From Burkholderiales bacterium RIFCSPHIGHO2_01_FULL_63_240 (lineage in GTDB: Bacteria > Pseudomonadota > Gammaproteobacteria > Burkholderiales > Burkholderiaceae_C), in contig MERU01000001.1 in assembly GCA_001770725.1 (NCBI GenBank), forward strand, positions 1-64,000: a stretch of 64,000 bases of DNA, given 5' to 3'. Shown piece after piece: positions 1 to 9,249 of the stretch. The position numbers and the translations under genes are program-made. Position 1 is the first letter of the stretch. Each line of letters begins with the position of its first letter. Below the pieces are notes generated by a model, which saw only the letters and a list, made by a program, of their open reading frames with translations, had not been told where the DNA came from and did not search any database.

Positions 1-144
1 CTGAAGGCGCAGGTGTGCCTGCTGAAACAGGCTCTGGTTGCCCGACAGGATCAGGAATTGCTTGGGGTACAGCGCGCGCGACAGCGGCCACAGGCGGGTG
101 CCGGAGCCACCGGCCATGATCACGGGCAACACAGACAGCGTCAT
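1..144 (-). CDS. manC: Mannose-1-phosphate guanylyltransferase, N-terminal fragment
   Basis: Partial gene: the first 48 codons are present and the rest runs off the left edge. The translation starts [20 protein letters not shown] and continues LSR, the nucleotidyltransferase P-loop signature [12 protein letters not shown] at residues 12-23 that defines the ManC/AlgA/XanB family. The full enzyme makes GDP-mannose from GTP and mannose-1-phosphate in the cytoplasm; many members also carry a C-terminal phosphomannose isomerase domain, which cannot be checked here. The start lies 5 bp after the galE stop, so it is the next gene of the exopolysaccharide operon. The family call is firm; the symbol is by analogy. 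Confidence 0.85.
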   Translation of the reverse strand, partial: MTLSVLPVIMAGGSGTRLWPLSRALYPKQFLILSGNQSLFQQAHLRLQ

Positions 145-149
145 CGTCC

Positions 150-1181
150 TCAACCTTCAAAACCTTGTGGATTGGTGGACTGCCATCGCCAGGAGTCCAC
201 GCACATTTCTTTCAAGCCCCGGCTGGCCTTCCAGCCCATGAGTCGTTCGGCCAGTGCCGGGTCGGCATAACAGGCGGCGACGTCACCGGGCCGGCGAGGA
301 GCGAACACCACCGGCACGTCTCGGTCAGCGGCTTCGCCATAGGCACGGGCCAGTTCCAGCACGCTGTAGCCTCGCCCGGTGCCCAGGTTGACCGTCAGCG
401 ACTTGCCTTGCTCGGCCAGGTACTTCAAGGCCGACACATGGCCTTCGGCCAGGTCCATCACGTGGATGTAGTCGCGCACACCCGTGCCGTCGGGGGTGTC
501 GTAGTCGTTGCCGAAAACGTTCAGGTGAGGACGCTTGCCCACCGCCACCTGCGCCACATAGGGCATCAGGTTGTTGGGAATGCCACGTGGGTCCTCGCCG
601 ATCAACCCACTGGGGTGAGCCCCAACGGGGTTGAAGTAGCGCAGGTAAGCAATCCGCCAGCTCGGATCACAGGCCTCCAGACCACGCAGCAACTCTTCAC
701 CCACCAGCTTGGTTTGCCCATACGGGTTGGTCGAGCGCAAAGGCGCATCTTCCGTGATGGGCAGGCGATCAGGTTGCCCGTACACCGTGGCCGACGAGCT
801 GAACACCAACTGACCCACGCCGTGGCGCTTCATGGCTTGGCAGACGGACAGCAAGCCCCCCAGGTTGTTCTCGAAATAATCGAGGGGGCGCTCCACCGAC
901 TCCCCCACGGCCTTGAGGGCCGCGAAATGCACCACCGCATCGATGCCGCCGAAGCGTTCTCGGCCGATGTCAAAACAACCATCCAGGACCGCCGCATCAC
1001 GCACATCGCCCTGCACGAACACGGGCTCTTGACCCATCAGGGTCCGCAAGCGGTCCAGCACCCTGGGCGAGCTGTTGACATGGCTGTCAACGCCGACCAC
1101 CTCGTAGCCCGCTTCGCGCGCGATCACCCACATGTGAGAGGCGATGTAGCCGGTGGCTCCGGTCAACAGGATGCAGGGCAT
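150..1181 (-). CDS. galE: UDP-glucose 4-epimerase
   Basis: Cytoplasmic NAD-dependent epimerase interconverting UDP-glucose and UDP-galactose, supplying galactosyl units for surface polysaccharide. An extended SDR fold is visible: nucleotide-binding GATGYI at residues 8-13, SSSATVYG around 128-135 with the active-site Ser/Thr, and the catalytic YGQTK at 154-158. Length 343 aa is normal for GalE. The frame opens earlier at a TTG (1202) that overlaps the preceding stop, but the ATG at 1181 gives the standard GalE N-terminus [12 protein letters not shown], so I prefer it. The glycine-rich loop reads GATGYIASH where GGAGYIGSH is usual, a tolerated variation. Confidence 0.93.
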   Translation of the reverse strand: MPCILLTGATGYIASHMWVIAREAGYEVVGVDSHVNSSPRVLDRLRTLMGQEPVFVQGDVRDAAVLDGCFDIGRERFGGIDAVVHFAALKAVGESVERPLDYFENNLGGLLSVCQAMKRHGVGQLVFSSSATVYGQPDRLPITEDAPLRSTNPYGQTKLVGEELLRGLEACDPSWRIAYLRYFNPVGAHPSGLIGEDPRGIPNNLMPYVAQVAVGKRPHLNVFGNDYDTPDGTGVRDYIHVMDLAEGHVSALKYLAEQGKSLTVNLGTGRGYSVLELARAYGEAADRDVPVVFAPRRPGDVAACYADPALAERLMGWKASRGLKEMCVDSWRWQSTNPQGFEG

Positions 1182-1198
1182 GGCAAAGATTCCAGCGG

Positions 1199-2449
1199 TC
1201 AATCAATGGTGAAACTGGCATTGCAACCCGTGGAGTACCCCTTGTACTCCAGGCGCAGCTGATCCGGCGTCTGCTTGTATCGCTGCCAATTGCAACCCAG
1301 GCCCACCGAGCGAATTGGCTGGTAGCTCACGTCCAACGAGATCGCCTGGGAGTTGCTTTCCGACGAGCGATTGCTGGTGGTGTTCAATGCAGCGTTGGAC
1401 CTAGCCCGCGAAACGTCGAAGCGCACGTAGCGGTAGTTGGCACCCACCGCGACCTTGGCCGAAGCGTTGTACCTGGCGCCGAAGGCCAGCGTGTCGGTGA
1501 TGCGGTCCTCGACGACCGAACCCAGCACCTCGGGGAACCGTCCACCAGAGGAGATTTCTTGCAGCCGATCTGTGTCGGTCGCGCGACTCCAGTTCACGCT
1601 GTAGGTCACTTGACCGCGAGGGGTGTAAACCCAGCCCAGCGCCCCGGTGACGGCATCCGACGTCCCGGGCTCATCGCTGTTGCGGGTCGTCCCCAAAGAG
1701 ACGCGTCCGGTCAGCAGGCTGATCCCCGTCACCCGCCAGTTGGTCGTGAAATCGAGGTTGCGGTCTCGCACGGTGCGATTGCGCACGCGATTCGGGTAAT
1801 CGGTCTCCACCCAACGTGGTCCCAAGCCGAAGCTCAGCAAGTCACTGGGGTTGTACTGCACACGGAACCCGCTCGAGTGCTGCTCGGCGTTCTGCCCCCT
1901 CTGGGCCGAGTAGCTCAGGCTGTTGCGATCCAACGTGCCCACAACGGTAAAGCGACCAGCGAGCCCGTAGCGCAACTCGCCGTTCACGTCTCGGTAGCGG
2001 CGGATGTTTCGAATGACCCGTTGATCCGCTGAGTTGCTGTTGTCCTGGATCGCGTTGAGGTTCTCGTTGAACCTGTAGCCGACAGCAGCCTTCCAGTTCG
2101 ACGCGATCTCCGTGGTGAACATCGCATTCACGCTCTTGCCATCGTTGTCCAGCAAGTCGCCATAGCGGTTGTATTGATTCTTGGTGAGCTGGCCAAACAA
2201 CGTGTAGTTTTGTCGGCCATGCGCCTTGTTCAGCCCGGCGGAAAGACCGGCCGAGCGAACCGTTTCGCTGTTGGCCTTTGGCGTGCGAGAAAAGTTGCTG
2301 TCATGCTCGAGCGACATGCTGGCGGTCAGGAACAGCGGCAATGCTTCATCATCGGCCACAGCACAGTTGGGCCATGCCAGTGCCCCGAGCAATGCCGCGC
2401 CGGACACCATTGCCAAAACAGAGTGGTTCACAAACACTTTCACGTTCAC
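1199..2449 (-). CDS. epsL: EpsL-like outer-membrane beta-barrel, exopolysaccharide export
   Basis: 416-residue exported protein. Residues 1-32 form a signal peptide ending CAVA before DDEALPL. The rest is a series of alternating polar/hydrophobic strands rich in N, S, R and aromatic residues (for example FGLGPRWVETDYPN and VAVGANYRYVRFDV), and the chain ends in a hydrophobic strand, ASFTID. This is the pattern of the putative barrel proteins (EpsL type) found in exopolysaccharide operons of Burkholderiales. It probably sits in the outer membrane and helps export or assemble the polymer. It lies between wcaJ and galE on the same strand. The family is recognised by pattern and context; the precise role is inferred. 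Confidence 0.7.
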   Translation of the reverse strand: MNVKVFVNHSVLAMVSGAALLGALAWPNCAVADDEALPLFLTASMSLEHDSNFSRTPKANSETVRSAGLSAGLNKAHGRQNYTLFGQLTKNQYNRYGDLLDNDGKSVNAMFTTEIASNWKAAVGYRFNENLNAIQDNSNSADQRVIRNIRRYRDVNGELRYGLAGRFTVVGTLDRNSLSYSAQRGQNAEQHSSGFRVQYNPSDLLSFGLGPRWVETDYPNRVRNRTVRDRNLDFTTNWRVTGISLLTGRVSLGTTRNSDEPGTSDAVTGALGWVYTPRGQVTYSVNWSRATDTDRLQEISSGGRFPEVLGSVVEDRITDTLAFGARYNASAKVAVGANYRYVRFDVSRARSNAALNTTSNRSSESNSQAISLDVSYQPIRSVGLGCNWQRYKQTPDQLRLEYKGYSTGCNASFTID

Positions 2450-2513
2450 CTCTTTCGGTGGGCAAATGGAGTCAGATCATCGACCATGCAGTCCAGGACG
2501 GCCATCGGGGATG

Positions 2514-3908
2514 TCAGTAGGCGTTGCGATCGAACAGCATGAGCCTGATCGTGCGAATGATGATCTGCAGATCCAGCCCCAACGACCAGTTGCGCAGGTA
2601 CTCAAGGTCGTATTCGACGCGCGCCTGCATTTTGTCAATGGTTTCGGTTTCGCCGCGGTAACCATTGACCTGGGCCCAACCTGTGATGCCGGGGCGCACC
2701 TTGTGGCGCACCATGTAGGCCTTGATCAGGCGGCGATACTCTTCGTTGTGGGCCACGGCATGCGGACGCGGCCCGACGATGCTCATGCGCCCCTGCAGGA
2801 CATTGATGAACTGAGGCAGCTCATCCAGGGACGTCTTGCGGATGAACGCACCGAAGGGCGTGATGCGCGGATCACCCTTGGTGGCCTGCTTGACGACCGC
2901 ACCGTTGTCCTGTGTGCGCATCGAGCGGAACTTGTAGACCACGATCTCTTCGCCATCCAGCCCGTTGCGGCGCTGCTTGAAGATGATCGGCCCGGGCGAA
3001 GACAGCTTCACCCCGATGGCAAGACCCAGCAGGATCGGTGAAATCAGCAAAAGGATGATGCTGCCCAGCACGATGTCGGACATCCGCTTGACCAGCTCGT
3101 TCGTTCCAGTGAAGGGGGTTTCGCAGATGCCGACAACAGGCACACCGTTCATGTCCTGCAGACGCCCCTGGATGATGCTGATGCCGAAGACGTCTGGCAC
3201 GAAGTACAGCGAAGCCGTGGTGCCTTGCAAGGCCTCCATCAACTCGACCAATCTTGGCTGGGAGCCAAGCGGCAGCGTCAGGTACACCTCGTGGATGCCA
3301 TGGGCATACACGTAGTTCGCCACGTCACGCAAACCGCCCAGGCGCATGCTCTGCGCTTCGGGCAAAACGCGGCTGTCGGTTCGATCGTCAAAATACCCGA
3401 CGAACTCGGCGCTCTGGTCTCGGTTGTTTTGCAAGGCACGGGCCACCTTGCCACCCAGGGGGCCTGCACCGACCACCACCGCGCGGCGACGCGCCCCCGG
3501 CAGCGATGCACGGTGCCGCAGGATGGCTTTGCCCAGCAACACCGCCGCCCATTGCACCCCTGGCGTGACCACCGCCCAGATCAGCATGGCCTGGAAATTG
3601 AAGAACATCAGGCTGTTGGTGGCATAACCACAAAGCCAAAGGATGGCGAGCATCGACACCCAGGATCCGATGATGTCGATGAGCGCACCGAGTTTCGACT
3701 CTTCGAACCGATTGCGCCCCGGGAACGTCAAGGCGAACACGAGGAGACACAGGGCCATGGCGGCCCGCCCCATCGGCTCATCCGCCCAGGCCATGGCAAC
3801 CCCAAGCGTCAGCACCGTGACAAAAGGCTCCAGGAACGCCGCCACGAACGACGTGACCGATTGCGGAGCGTTGAAGAAAGTGCGGTTGTAATTGCGGTTG
3901 TTGAACAT
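2514..3908 (-). CDS. wcaJ: Undecaprenyl-phosphate glucose phosphotransferase (WcaJ family)
   Basis: Initiating glycosyltransferase that transfers a sugar phosphate (usually glucose-1-phosphate) to undecaprenyl phosphate at the inner membrane. The N-terminal half has about four hydrophobic helices followed by a Rossmann-like domain (AVVVGAGPLGGKVARAL). The C-terminal half is the conserved catalytic domain: a membrane hairpin (VLGSIILLLISPILLGLAI), SSPGPIIFKQ, VYKFRSMR, KTSLDELPQ and SIVGPRPH. The start is uncertain. I chose the ATG at 3908 (MFNNRNYNR), which matches usual family N-termini; ATGs at 3962 and 4022 are in frame but add an arginine-rich extension, and none has a strong ribosome binding site. 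Confidence 0.88.
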   Translation of the reverse strand: MFNNRNYNRTFFNAPQSVTSFVAAFLEPFVTVLTLGVAMAWADEPMGRAAMALCLLVFALTFPGRNRFEESKLGALIDIIGSWVSMLAILWLCGYATNSLMFFNFQAMLIWAVVTPGVQWAAVLLGKAILRHRASLPGARRRAVVVGAGPLGGKVARALQNNRDQSAEFVGYFDDRTDSRVLPEAQSMRLGGLRDVANYVYAHGIHEVYLTLPLGSQPRLVELMEALQGTTASLYFVPDVFGISIIQGRLQDMNGVPVVGICETPFTGTNELVKRMSDIVLGSIILLLISPILLGLAIGVKLSSPGPIIFKQRRNGLDGEEIVVYKFRSMRTQDNGAVVKQATKGDPRITPFGAFIRKTSLDELPQFINVLQGRMSIVGPRPHAVAHNEEYRRLIKAYMVRHKVRPGITGWAQVNGYRGETETIDKMQARVEYDLEYLRNWSLGLDLQIIIRTIRLMLFDRNAY

Positions 3909-4067
3909 GGATGACCAGGGCGCTTGGGGAACCAGGGCAAAAGCGCGCCACTCAGATCTCATGACCTGTGCACACCTGAAACCCGACCTCTCTGCATGAG
4001 AGGCCAAGCCTCGCCGAAACATTGTGGATCAAAATGAAGACAGCCTTGTTTCGATTGGCAGCCCCCG

Positions 4068-4088
4068 CACCCCTGGCATGCAGGGGTG
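4068..4088. repeat. 8-bp perfect inverted repeat upstream of ubiJ
   Basis: CACCCCTG at 4068-4075 and CAGGGGTG at 4081-4088 form perfect 8-bp arms around a 5-nt centre. It lies in the divergent gap between wcaJ and ubiJ, about 15 bp upstream of the ubiJ -10 element. There is no T-tract on either side, so an operator is more likely than a terminator. Its function is unknown. Confidence 0.4.
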
Positions 4089-4102
4089 TGTCGGCAGCCC
4101 CC

Positions 4103-4108
4103 TACAAT
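4103..4108 (+). promoter_or_regulatory. Putative -10 element of ubiJ, leaderless arrangement
   Basis: TACAAT, a near-consensus sigma-70 -10 box, ends 6 nt before the ATG at 4115. Transcription would start at or next to the start codon, and no Shine-Dalgarno sequence precedes the ATG. No convincing -35 is seen 17 bp upstream. Confidence 0.5.
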
Positions 4109-4114
4109 CACCCC

Positions 4115-4678
4115 ATGCTCCCCTCCCCGATTCAGTGGCTGGCCCCGGCCGTTCTGGCCCGCCTCGTCCTCCTGCTCAACCACGTGGTCGCCAGCGAGCC
4201 GCAGGCCGCTGCCCGCCTCAAGGTCCACAGCGGCCGCGTGATCGACATCCGCTGGGCCACGGGCACCGCTGGTGTGCTGCCCGCCTTCCTGGGTCGGGTG
4301 TTCCAGGGTGACGCCACCCTGCCACCCATCCGGCTGCTCATCACCCCAGCCGGGCTGTTCGAGGCCGTCGCCGAAAACGCCCCGGCTTCCGCGCTCGCTC
4401 CCGCATCCCCCCAGGGCCTGACCCTCACCGTCCAGCTCGGTGACCCGATCGACCTGCTCAAGCGCGCCGCCCGTGGCGAGCGCCCCGAGGTCAACATCGA
4501 GGGCGACGCCAACCTGGCGGAAGTGGCCTCCTGGATGATGAAAAACCTGCGCTGGGACATCCAGGACGACGTCGCCCGCTTCCTGGGCAACACCCCGGCC
4601 GAGCTGCTGCGCAAGGTCGGCGAAGGCATCCGCGAGGCCCTGCAGCGTTGGCGCCCGGGCAACGGCGCCCCGCGCTGA
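4115..4678 (+). CDS. ubiJ: Ubiquinone biosynthesis accessory factor UbiJ (SCP2 domain)
   Basis: Small cytoplasmic protein of 187 aa with an N-terminal SCP2-like lipid-binding fold and a C-terminal helical region. UbiJ assists ubiquinone biosynthesis, probably by binding hydrophobic intermediates in the Ubi complex. Features include the hydrophobic N-terminal helix [18 protein letters not shown], the phrase [20 protein letters not shown] and the tail [13 protein letters not shown]. It sits immediately upstream of ubiB with a 16-bp gap, the conserved ubiJ-ubiB pairing. An upstream in-frame ATG (4022) exists, but the ATG at 4115 fits both the family length and the -10 element 6 nt before it. Confidence 0.88.
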   Translation: MLPSPIQWLAPAVLARLVLLLNHVVASEPQAAARLKVHSGRVIDIRWATGTAGVLPAFLGRVFQGDATLPPIRLLITPAGLFEAVAENAPASALAPASPQGLTLTVQLGDPIDLLKRAARGERPEVNIEGDANLAEVASWMMKNLRWDIQDDVARFLGNTPAELLRKVGEGIREALQRWRPGNGAPR

Positions 4679-4694
4679 AGTCCGCGCCCGAGCG

Positions 4695-6257
4695 ATGCGC
4701 AGCCTTTTTCGCCCGGCCTACATCGGCCTGATCTCCCTGAGCCACGGGCTGGACATCCTGCTGCTGGGCAGCATCCGCCACCGCGGGCTCAACCGCCTGG
4801 CCAAGCTGCTGAGCTTGGGCCGCCGCCTGGAAGGCACCCGGGGCGAACGCCTGCGCCTGGCACTCGAAAAACTCGGGCCCATCTTCGTCAAGTTCGGCCA
4901 GATGCTGTCGACGCGGCGCGACCTGCTGCCGCCGGACGTGGCCGATGAGCTCGCCAAGCTGCAGGACCGGGTGCCGCCCTTCCCCAGCGCCGAATCGGCC
5001 CGGCTGGTCGAAAAGGCCCTGGGCAAGCCCCTGTCAGCCGTCTTCAAGCAGTTCGACGCCGACCCGATCGCCAGCGCCTCCATTGCCCAGGTTCACTTCG
5101 CCGTGCTGCACGACGGGCGAGAGGTGGCTGTCAAGGTGCTGCGCCCCGGCATGCTCGACGTCATCGACGACGACCTGGCCCTGATGCGCACCCTGGCTGG
5201 CTGGGTCGAGCGCCTGTGGGCCGATGGCAAGCGCCTCAAGCCCCGCGAGGTGGTCGCCGAGTTCGACAAGTACCTGCACGACGAGCTCGACCTGGTGCGC
5301 GAAGCCGCCAACGCCGCCCAGCTGCGGCGCAACATGCAGGGGCTCGACCTGGTGCTCGTGCCCGAGATGATCTGGGACTTCTGCACCCCCACCGTGATGG
5401 TGATGGAGCGCATGAAGGGCGTGCCGATCAGCCAGATGGCCCGCCTGCGCGAAGCCGGCGTCGACATCAGGAAGCTGGCCCGCGACGGCGTGACCATCTT
5501 CTTCACCCAGGTCTTTCGCGACGGTTTCTTCCACGCGGACATGCACCCGGGCAACATCCAGGTCAGCCTGGATGCGCGCAGTTTCGGTCGCTACATCGCG
5601 CTCGACTTCGGCATCATCGGCACGCTGACGGAAGTTGACAAAGATTACCTGGCGCAAAACTTCATCGCGTTTTTCCATCGCGACTACAAGCGGGTGGCCG
5701 AGCTGCACATCGAGAGCGGCTGGGTGCCAGGCAACACCCGGGTGGACGAGCTCGAAGGCGCCATCCGCACCGTGTGCGAGCCCTACTTCGACCGCCCGCT
5801 CAAGGAAATCTCGCTGGGCCAGGTGCTGCTGCGACTGTTCCAGATCTCGCGGCGCTTCAACGTCGAGATCCAGCCTCAACTGGTGCTGCTGCAAAAGACC
5901 CTGCTCAATGTCGAGGGCCTGGGACGCGAACTCGACCCCGACCTGGACCTCTGGAGCACGGCCAAACCCTTCCTGGAGCGCTGGATGCACGAGCAGGTGG
6001 GCTGGCGCGGCCTGGTTTCGCGCGTCAAACGCGAGGCCCCCCGCTACGCCAAGCTCCTGCCCGAGTTGCCGCGCCTGCTGCACCACCAACTGGCGCACGG
6101 CGACGAAGCCCTGCGACACGACCTGCGTGCCATCTTGCAGGAGCAGCGCCGCACCAACCGCATGCTGTCGGCCGTGATCTGGCTGGGCATCGGCTTCGGG
6201 CTGGGCCTGCTGGTGGCACGGCTCGTGCTGGCCTTGCACGAACACGGCATGCTGTGA
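4695..6257 (+). CDS. ubiB: Ubiquinone biosynthesis atypical kinase/ATPase UbiB
   Basis: ABC1/ADCK/UbiB-family protein of 520 aa acting at the inner membrane in ubiquinone biosynthesis; it binds ATP and supports the hydroxylation stages rather than being a classical protein kinase. Family hallmarks are visible: KFGQ at 66-69, the alanine-rich nucleotide loop ASASIAQVH at 126-134, the nucleotide-binding lysine K147 in [13 protein letters not shown] at 280-287 and DFG at 304-306. A C-terminal membrane segment ([20 protein letters not shown]) anchors it. Probably cotranscribed with ubiJ. Confidence 0.95.
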   Translation: MRSLFRPAYIGLISLSHGLDILLLGSIRHRGLNRLAKLLSLGRRLEGTRGERLRLALEKLGPIFVKFGQMLSTRRDLLPPDVADELAKLQDRVPPFPSAESARLVEKALGKPLSAVFKQFDADPIASASIAQVHFAVLHDGREVAVKVLRPGMLDVIDDDLALMRTLAGWVERLWADGKRLKPREVVAEFDKYLHDELDLVREAANAAQLRRNMQGLDLVLVPEMIWDFCTPTVMVMERMKGVPISQMARLREAGVDIRKLARDGVTIFFTQVFRDGFFHADMHPGNIQVSLDARSFGRYIALDFGIIGTLTEVDKDYLAQNFIAFFHRDYKRVAELHIESGWVPGNTRVDELEGAIRTVCEPYFDRPLKEISLGQVLLRLFQISRRFNVEIQPQLVLLQKTLLNVEGLGRELDPDLDLWSTAKPFLERWMHEQVGWRGLVSRVKREAPRYAKLLPELPRLLHHQLAHGDEALRHDLRAILQEQRRTNRMLSAVIWLGIGFGLGLLVARLVLALHEHGML

Positions 6258-6354
6258 AACCCGGCCGGCACCCCGCGTGAACCGAACGCCCCCGGATTCG
6301 AGGGAAGCGACCGGGCAACGCGCTCCCGCCACCGGCCGACACCCCGCCAGCGTC

Positions 6355-6360
6355 TAAACT
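6355..6360 (+). promoter_or_regulatory. Putative -10 element upstream of the symporter gene
   Basis: TAAACT within CGTCTAAACTCC, the same form of -10 seen before padR. A transcript from here would carry a leader of about 85 nt to the ATG at 6454, containing the hairpin 6382-6410. No clear -35 is seen. Confidence 0.35.
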
Positions 6361-6381
6361 CCGCCCCCTGATGCCCCACCC

Positions 6382-6410
6382 GGGCACGCCTGTGCGTCAC
6401 CTGGGTGCCC
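6382..6410 (+). terminator. Hairpin between ubiB and the symporter gene, possible terminator
   Basis: GGGCAC (6382-6387) pairs with GTGCCC (6405-6410), enclosing a small GTG/CAC inner pairing, and CTTTG follows. It could end the ubiJ-ubiB transcript, or be a leader structure if transcription starts at 6355-6360. The T-tract is weak. Confidence 0.35.
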
Positions 6411-6453
6411 CTTTGCGTTCTTCGGCCTGATTGTTGGAAAGGTGCTGCCGAAC

Positions 6454-7902
6454 ATGAACACCACGCTGCTCGTTTTCGTGATCCTGTACCTGGTGGGCAC
6501 CATGGCCCTGGGGATGTACGCGGGCACGCGCATCAAAAGCACCGCCGACTTCGCCATCGCCGGCCGCAGCCTGCCGCTGGCCATGGTCATCACCACCACC
6601 TTCGCCACCTGGTTCGGCGCGGAAACGGTGATGGGCATCCCGGCCAAGTTCGTCGAGGGTGGGCTGAACGCCGTGATCGAAGACCCCTTCGGCGCGTCGA
6701 TGTGCCTGGTGCTGGTGGGCGCCTTCTTCGCCAGCCGGCTCTACAAGATGAGCCTGCTGACCATCGGGGACTTCTATCGCCACCGCTATGGCAAGGGCGT
6801 CGAGGTCTTCTGCTCAATTGCCATCATCCTGAGCTACCTGGGCTGGGTGGCCGCCCAGATCACGGCCCTGGGCCTGGTCTTCGCCGTGCTGTCGGGCGGT
6901 GCCATCAGCCCCGAGTGGGGCATGGTCATCGGCACGGCGCTGGTGCTGGTCTACGTGATGGTCGGCGGCATGCTGGCCGTGGCCTGGACCGACTTCGTGC
7001 AGATGGTGGTGCTCGTCGTCGGCCTGTCCTTCATCGCCTGGCTGGCGGCCGAGCAGGCCGGTGGCGCCGGTCAGGTCATCGCGCTGGCCGAGCAGCAGAA
7101 CTGGTTCAAGATCCTGCCCGAGCACACGGTTGACGGATGGGTCTGGTTCATCGCCGCGGCCATCACCATGATGTTCGGCTCGATCCCCCAGCAGGACGTC
7201 TTCCAGCGCGTGATGTCGGCCAAGGACAGCGACACGGCCCGCAAGGGCGCCATCATCGGCGGCTTCAGCTACCTGGCCTTCGCCTTCGTGCCGATGTTCA
7301 TCGTGGCCTCGGCGCTGATCATCATGCCCGCCGAGACCAAGGAGCTGCTGGCCAACGACCCGCAGAAGGTGCTGCCCACCCTCATCCTCAGCAAAATGCC
7401 CCTGATCGCGCAGATCTTCTTCTTTGGCGCGCTGGTCTCGGCCATCAAGTCCACGTCGTCGGCCACGCTGCTGGCGCCTTCGACCAGTTTCGTCGAGAAC
7501 ATCCTCAAGAACATCCACCCCGGCATGAGCGACCGCCAGGTGCTGCTGTCCATGCGCATCACGCTGCTCGTGTTCACCGCGCTGGTGCTGACCTACGCCA
7601 TCGTCATGCAGGGCACCGCCATCTACGACCTGGTGTCGGCGGCCTACCAGATCCCGCTGGTCGGGGCGTTCGTGCCGCTGCTGTTCGGCCTGTACTGGTC
7701 GCGCGCCACCACGCAGGGCGCCGTCCTGTCGATCCTGCTGGGCATCGGCACGCTGGCGCTGTTCACCTTTGACGCCAGGTTGGGCGAGGCCTTCCCAGGC
7801 CAGCTCGCCGGCCTGGGCATGGCGCTGGGCGGCATGCTGGTGGGATCGCTCATGCCCCAGCTCATCGGCGACCACCGCGCCCGCCAGGCCAGCCTGGCCT
7901 GA
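6454..7902 (+). CDS. Sodium:solute symporter family transporter
   Basis: Polytopic inner-membrane protein of 482 aa with about 13 hydrophobic segments, typical of the SSS family. Recognisable family features are the first helix (VFVILYLVGTMALGMYAG), the following STADFAIAGRSLPL, and the WFGAETVMGIPAKFVEGGL region. The substrate cannot be read from the sequence; proline, pantothenate, acetate or another small carboxylate are all possible. The frame opens at a GTG (6442), but the ATG at 6454 has a GGAAAGG ribosome binding site at 6436-6442, so it is the likely start. It is preceded by its own putative promoter and followed by the separate fmdB-like gene. Confidence 0.85.
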   Translation: MNTTLLVFVILYLVGTMALGMYAGTRIKSTADFAIAGRSLPLAMVITTTFATWFGAETVMGIPAKFVEGGLNAVIEDPFGASMCLVLVGAFFASRLYKMSLLTIGDFYRHRYGKGVEVFCSIAIILSYLGWVAAQITALGLVFAVLSGGAISPEWGMVIGTALVLVYVMVGGMLAVAWTDFVQMVVLVVGLSFIAWLAAEQAGGAGQVIALAEQQNWFKILPEHTVDGWVWFIAAAITMMFGSIPQQDVFQRVMSAKDSDTARKGAIIGGFSYLAFAFVPMFIVASALIIMPAETKELLANDPQKVLPTLILSKMPLIAQIFFFGALVSAIKSTSSATLLAPSTSFVENILKNIHPGMSDRQVLLSMRITLLVFTALVLTYAIVMQGTAIYDLVSAAYQIPLVGAFVPLLFGLYWSRATTQGAVLSILLGIGTLALFTFDARLGEAFPGQLAGLGMALGGMLVGSLMPQLIGDHRARQASLA

Positions 7903-7960
7903 GCGCCGCGCCCTGGCGCAAGGCTTGCTGGCCTTGAAGACAGGCCAGCACCACCCCATT

Positions 7961-7966
7961 TACAAT
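7961..7966 (+). promoter_or_regulatory. Putative -10 element of the FmdB-family gene
   Basis: TACAAT 30 bp upstream of the ATG at 7996. AAGACA at 7938-7943 sits 17 bp upstream as a weak -35. Unlike ubiJ and padR, this promoter leaves room for a leader with a ribosome binding site (CGAGG). Confidence 0.45.
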
Positions 7967-7995
7967 CCCGTCCAGGGATTACCCGAGGTTTCACC

Positions 7996-8334
7996 ATGCC
8001 CATCTACGCTTACCGCTGTGGCGCCTGCGGCCACGCCAAGGACGTTCTGCAAAAGATGTCCGACTCCCCCCTGACCACCTGCCCGGCCTGCGGCGCCGAG
8101 GCCTTCAGCAAGCAGGTGACGGCGGCGGGCTTCCAGCTCAAGGGGTCGGGCTGGTACGCCACCGACTTCCGGGGTGGCTCGGGCGGCGCCGGCGCCGCTG
8201 CTGCGGGCACCGCTGCCAGCGCGGGCACCGGCACGGCTTCGGCCACCGACAGTGGCTCGTCCAGCACGGCCTCCAGCGGCAGCGACAGCAGCGTCGCAGC
8301 GGGTGGCTGCGGCACCTCCTGCGCCTGCCACTGA
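7996..8334 (+). CDS. FmdB-family zinc-ribbon protein
   Basis: 112-aa protein whose first 60 residues are the FmdB/CxxC_CxxC putative regulatory domain: MPIYAYRCGACGH with Cys8/Cys11 and CPAC with Cys29/Cys32 form a zinc ribbon, followed by FQLKGSGWYATDF. The C-terminal half is a low-complexity Gly/Ala/Ser/Thr tail ending GCGTSCACH, which adds three more cysteines and a histidine. The function of the family is unresolved; a regulatory or metal-binding role is assumed. It is the first gene of a plus-strand run with DUF502 and aspS, a common order in Burkholderiales. Confidence 0.85.
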   Translation: MPIYAYRCGACGHAKDVLQKMSDSPLTTCPACGAEAFSKQVTAAGFQLKGSGWYATDFRGGSGGAGAAAAGTAASAGTGTASATDSGSSSTASSGSDSSVAAGGCGTSCACH

Positions 8335-8421
8335 GCCCCCTCCCGAGCCCGCCAACGAGCCCGACTTTGCGCCCAAGGCGCCCACACCGGCCGTGTCACG
8401 GGCTGGTTGGGCGCCTTCCCG

Positions 8422-8427
8422 TATAGT
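8422..8427 (+). promoter_or_regulatory. Putative -10 element of the DUF502 gene
   Basis: TATAGT, close to consensus, lies 62 bp before the GTG start at 8490. No good -35 is seen at the standard spacing. Confidence 0.35.
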
Positions 8428-8489
8428 GATCGATTCCGCTCGGCGCCCGGCCTGGCGCCCCTCCAGCCCCTCCCCGCCCCCTTCACCGC

Positions 8490-9167
8490 GTGAAAAAATA
8501 CATCCTGACCGGCCTGCTCGTGTGGCTGCCCCTGGCCATCACCATCTGGGTGCTGACGAACGTCATCGGCGCCCTCGATGGCGTCTTCAGCTGGTTCATG
8601 ACGGCGGCCCGCACCGTGCTGCCCGTCAGCCTGCACCCCTTCCTGCAGGAGCTGCGCGAAATCCCCGGGCTGAGCGTGATCGTCGTCGTCTCCACGCTGC
8701 TGCTGACGGGCATGGCCGTCTCCAACATGGTGGGTCAGTGGCTGCTGAACCAGTACAACCGGCTGCTCTCGAACACGCCCATCGTCAAAAGCATCTACAC
8801 CTCGGTCAAGCAGGTGTCGGACACCCTGTTCTCCAGCAGCGGCCAGGCCTTCCGCGAGGCGGTGCTGGTGCAGTACCCGCGCGAAGGCGCCTGGACGATC
8901 GCCTTCGTGACCGGCAAGCCTTCGGGCGAGGTGGCCGCCCAACTGCCCGCCGACATGGTCACCCTCTACGTGCCGACCACGCCCAACCCGACCTCCGGCT
9001 TCATGTTGATGGTGCCTCGCGCCGAGGTCCACCCCCTGCGGATGTCGGTCGACGAGGCACTGAAATACGTCATCTCCATGGGCGTGGTGGCCCCGCCGCC
9101 GCCGCCCCCGGTGCCGCCATCCGTGTCGGCCACAGGCACGCCCCCGCCAACGGCACCCCAATCCTGA
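8490..9167 (+). CDS. DUF502 family membrane protein
   Basis: 225-aa inner-membrane protein with two transmembrane segments near the N-terminus ([20 protein letters not shown] and [20 protein letters not shown]), then a conserved soluble region including [21 protein letters not shown] and [14 protein letters not shown], all typical of DUF502. A proline-rich tail ([11 protein letters not shown]) ends the protein. The start codon is GTG, which puts the basic MKKYI directly before the first helix. No biochemical function is known for the family. It is in the usual genomic position between an FmdB-like gene and aspS. Confidence 0.88.
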   Translation: MKKYILTGLLVWLPLAITIWVLTNVIGALDGVFSWFMTAARTVLPVSLHPFLQELREIPGLSVIVVVSTLLLTGMAVSNMVGQWLLNQYNRLLSNTPIVKSIYTSVKQVSDTLFSSSGQAFREAVLVQYPREGAWTIAFVTGKPSGEVAAQLPADMVTLYVPTTPNPTSGFMLMVPRAEVHPLRMSVDEALKYVISMGVVAPPPPPPVPPSVSATGTPPPTAPQS

Positions 9168-9249
9168 ACGACAATCATGGGTTCGGGGCTCGCCTGACGC
9201 TCGGCGCGCCCGACCCGAATTTTTCCGTCCCCTCTCGGAGCAAACAACA

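Noticed and set aside
6382-6410. The hairpin before the symporter gene as a riboswitch
   Set aside because: Only one small stem is visible and no known aptamer motif is present; it is listed instead as a possible terminator or leader hairpin.
8174-8334. Gly/Ala/Ser-rich repeats in the FmdB-like protein as a structural repeat or frameshift
   Set aside because: The stretch stays in frame to a cysteine-rich end and looks like an ordinary disordered tail.
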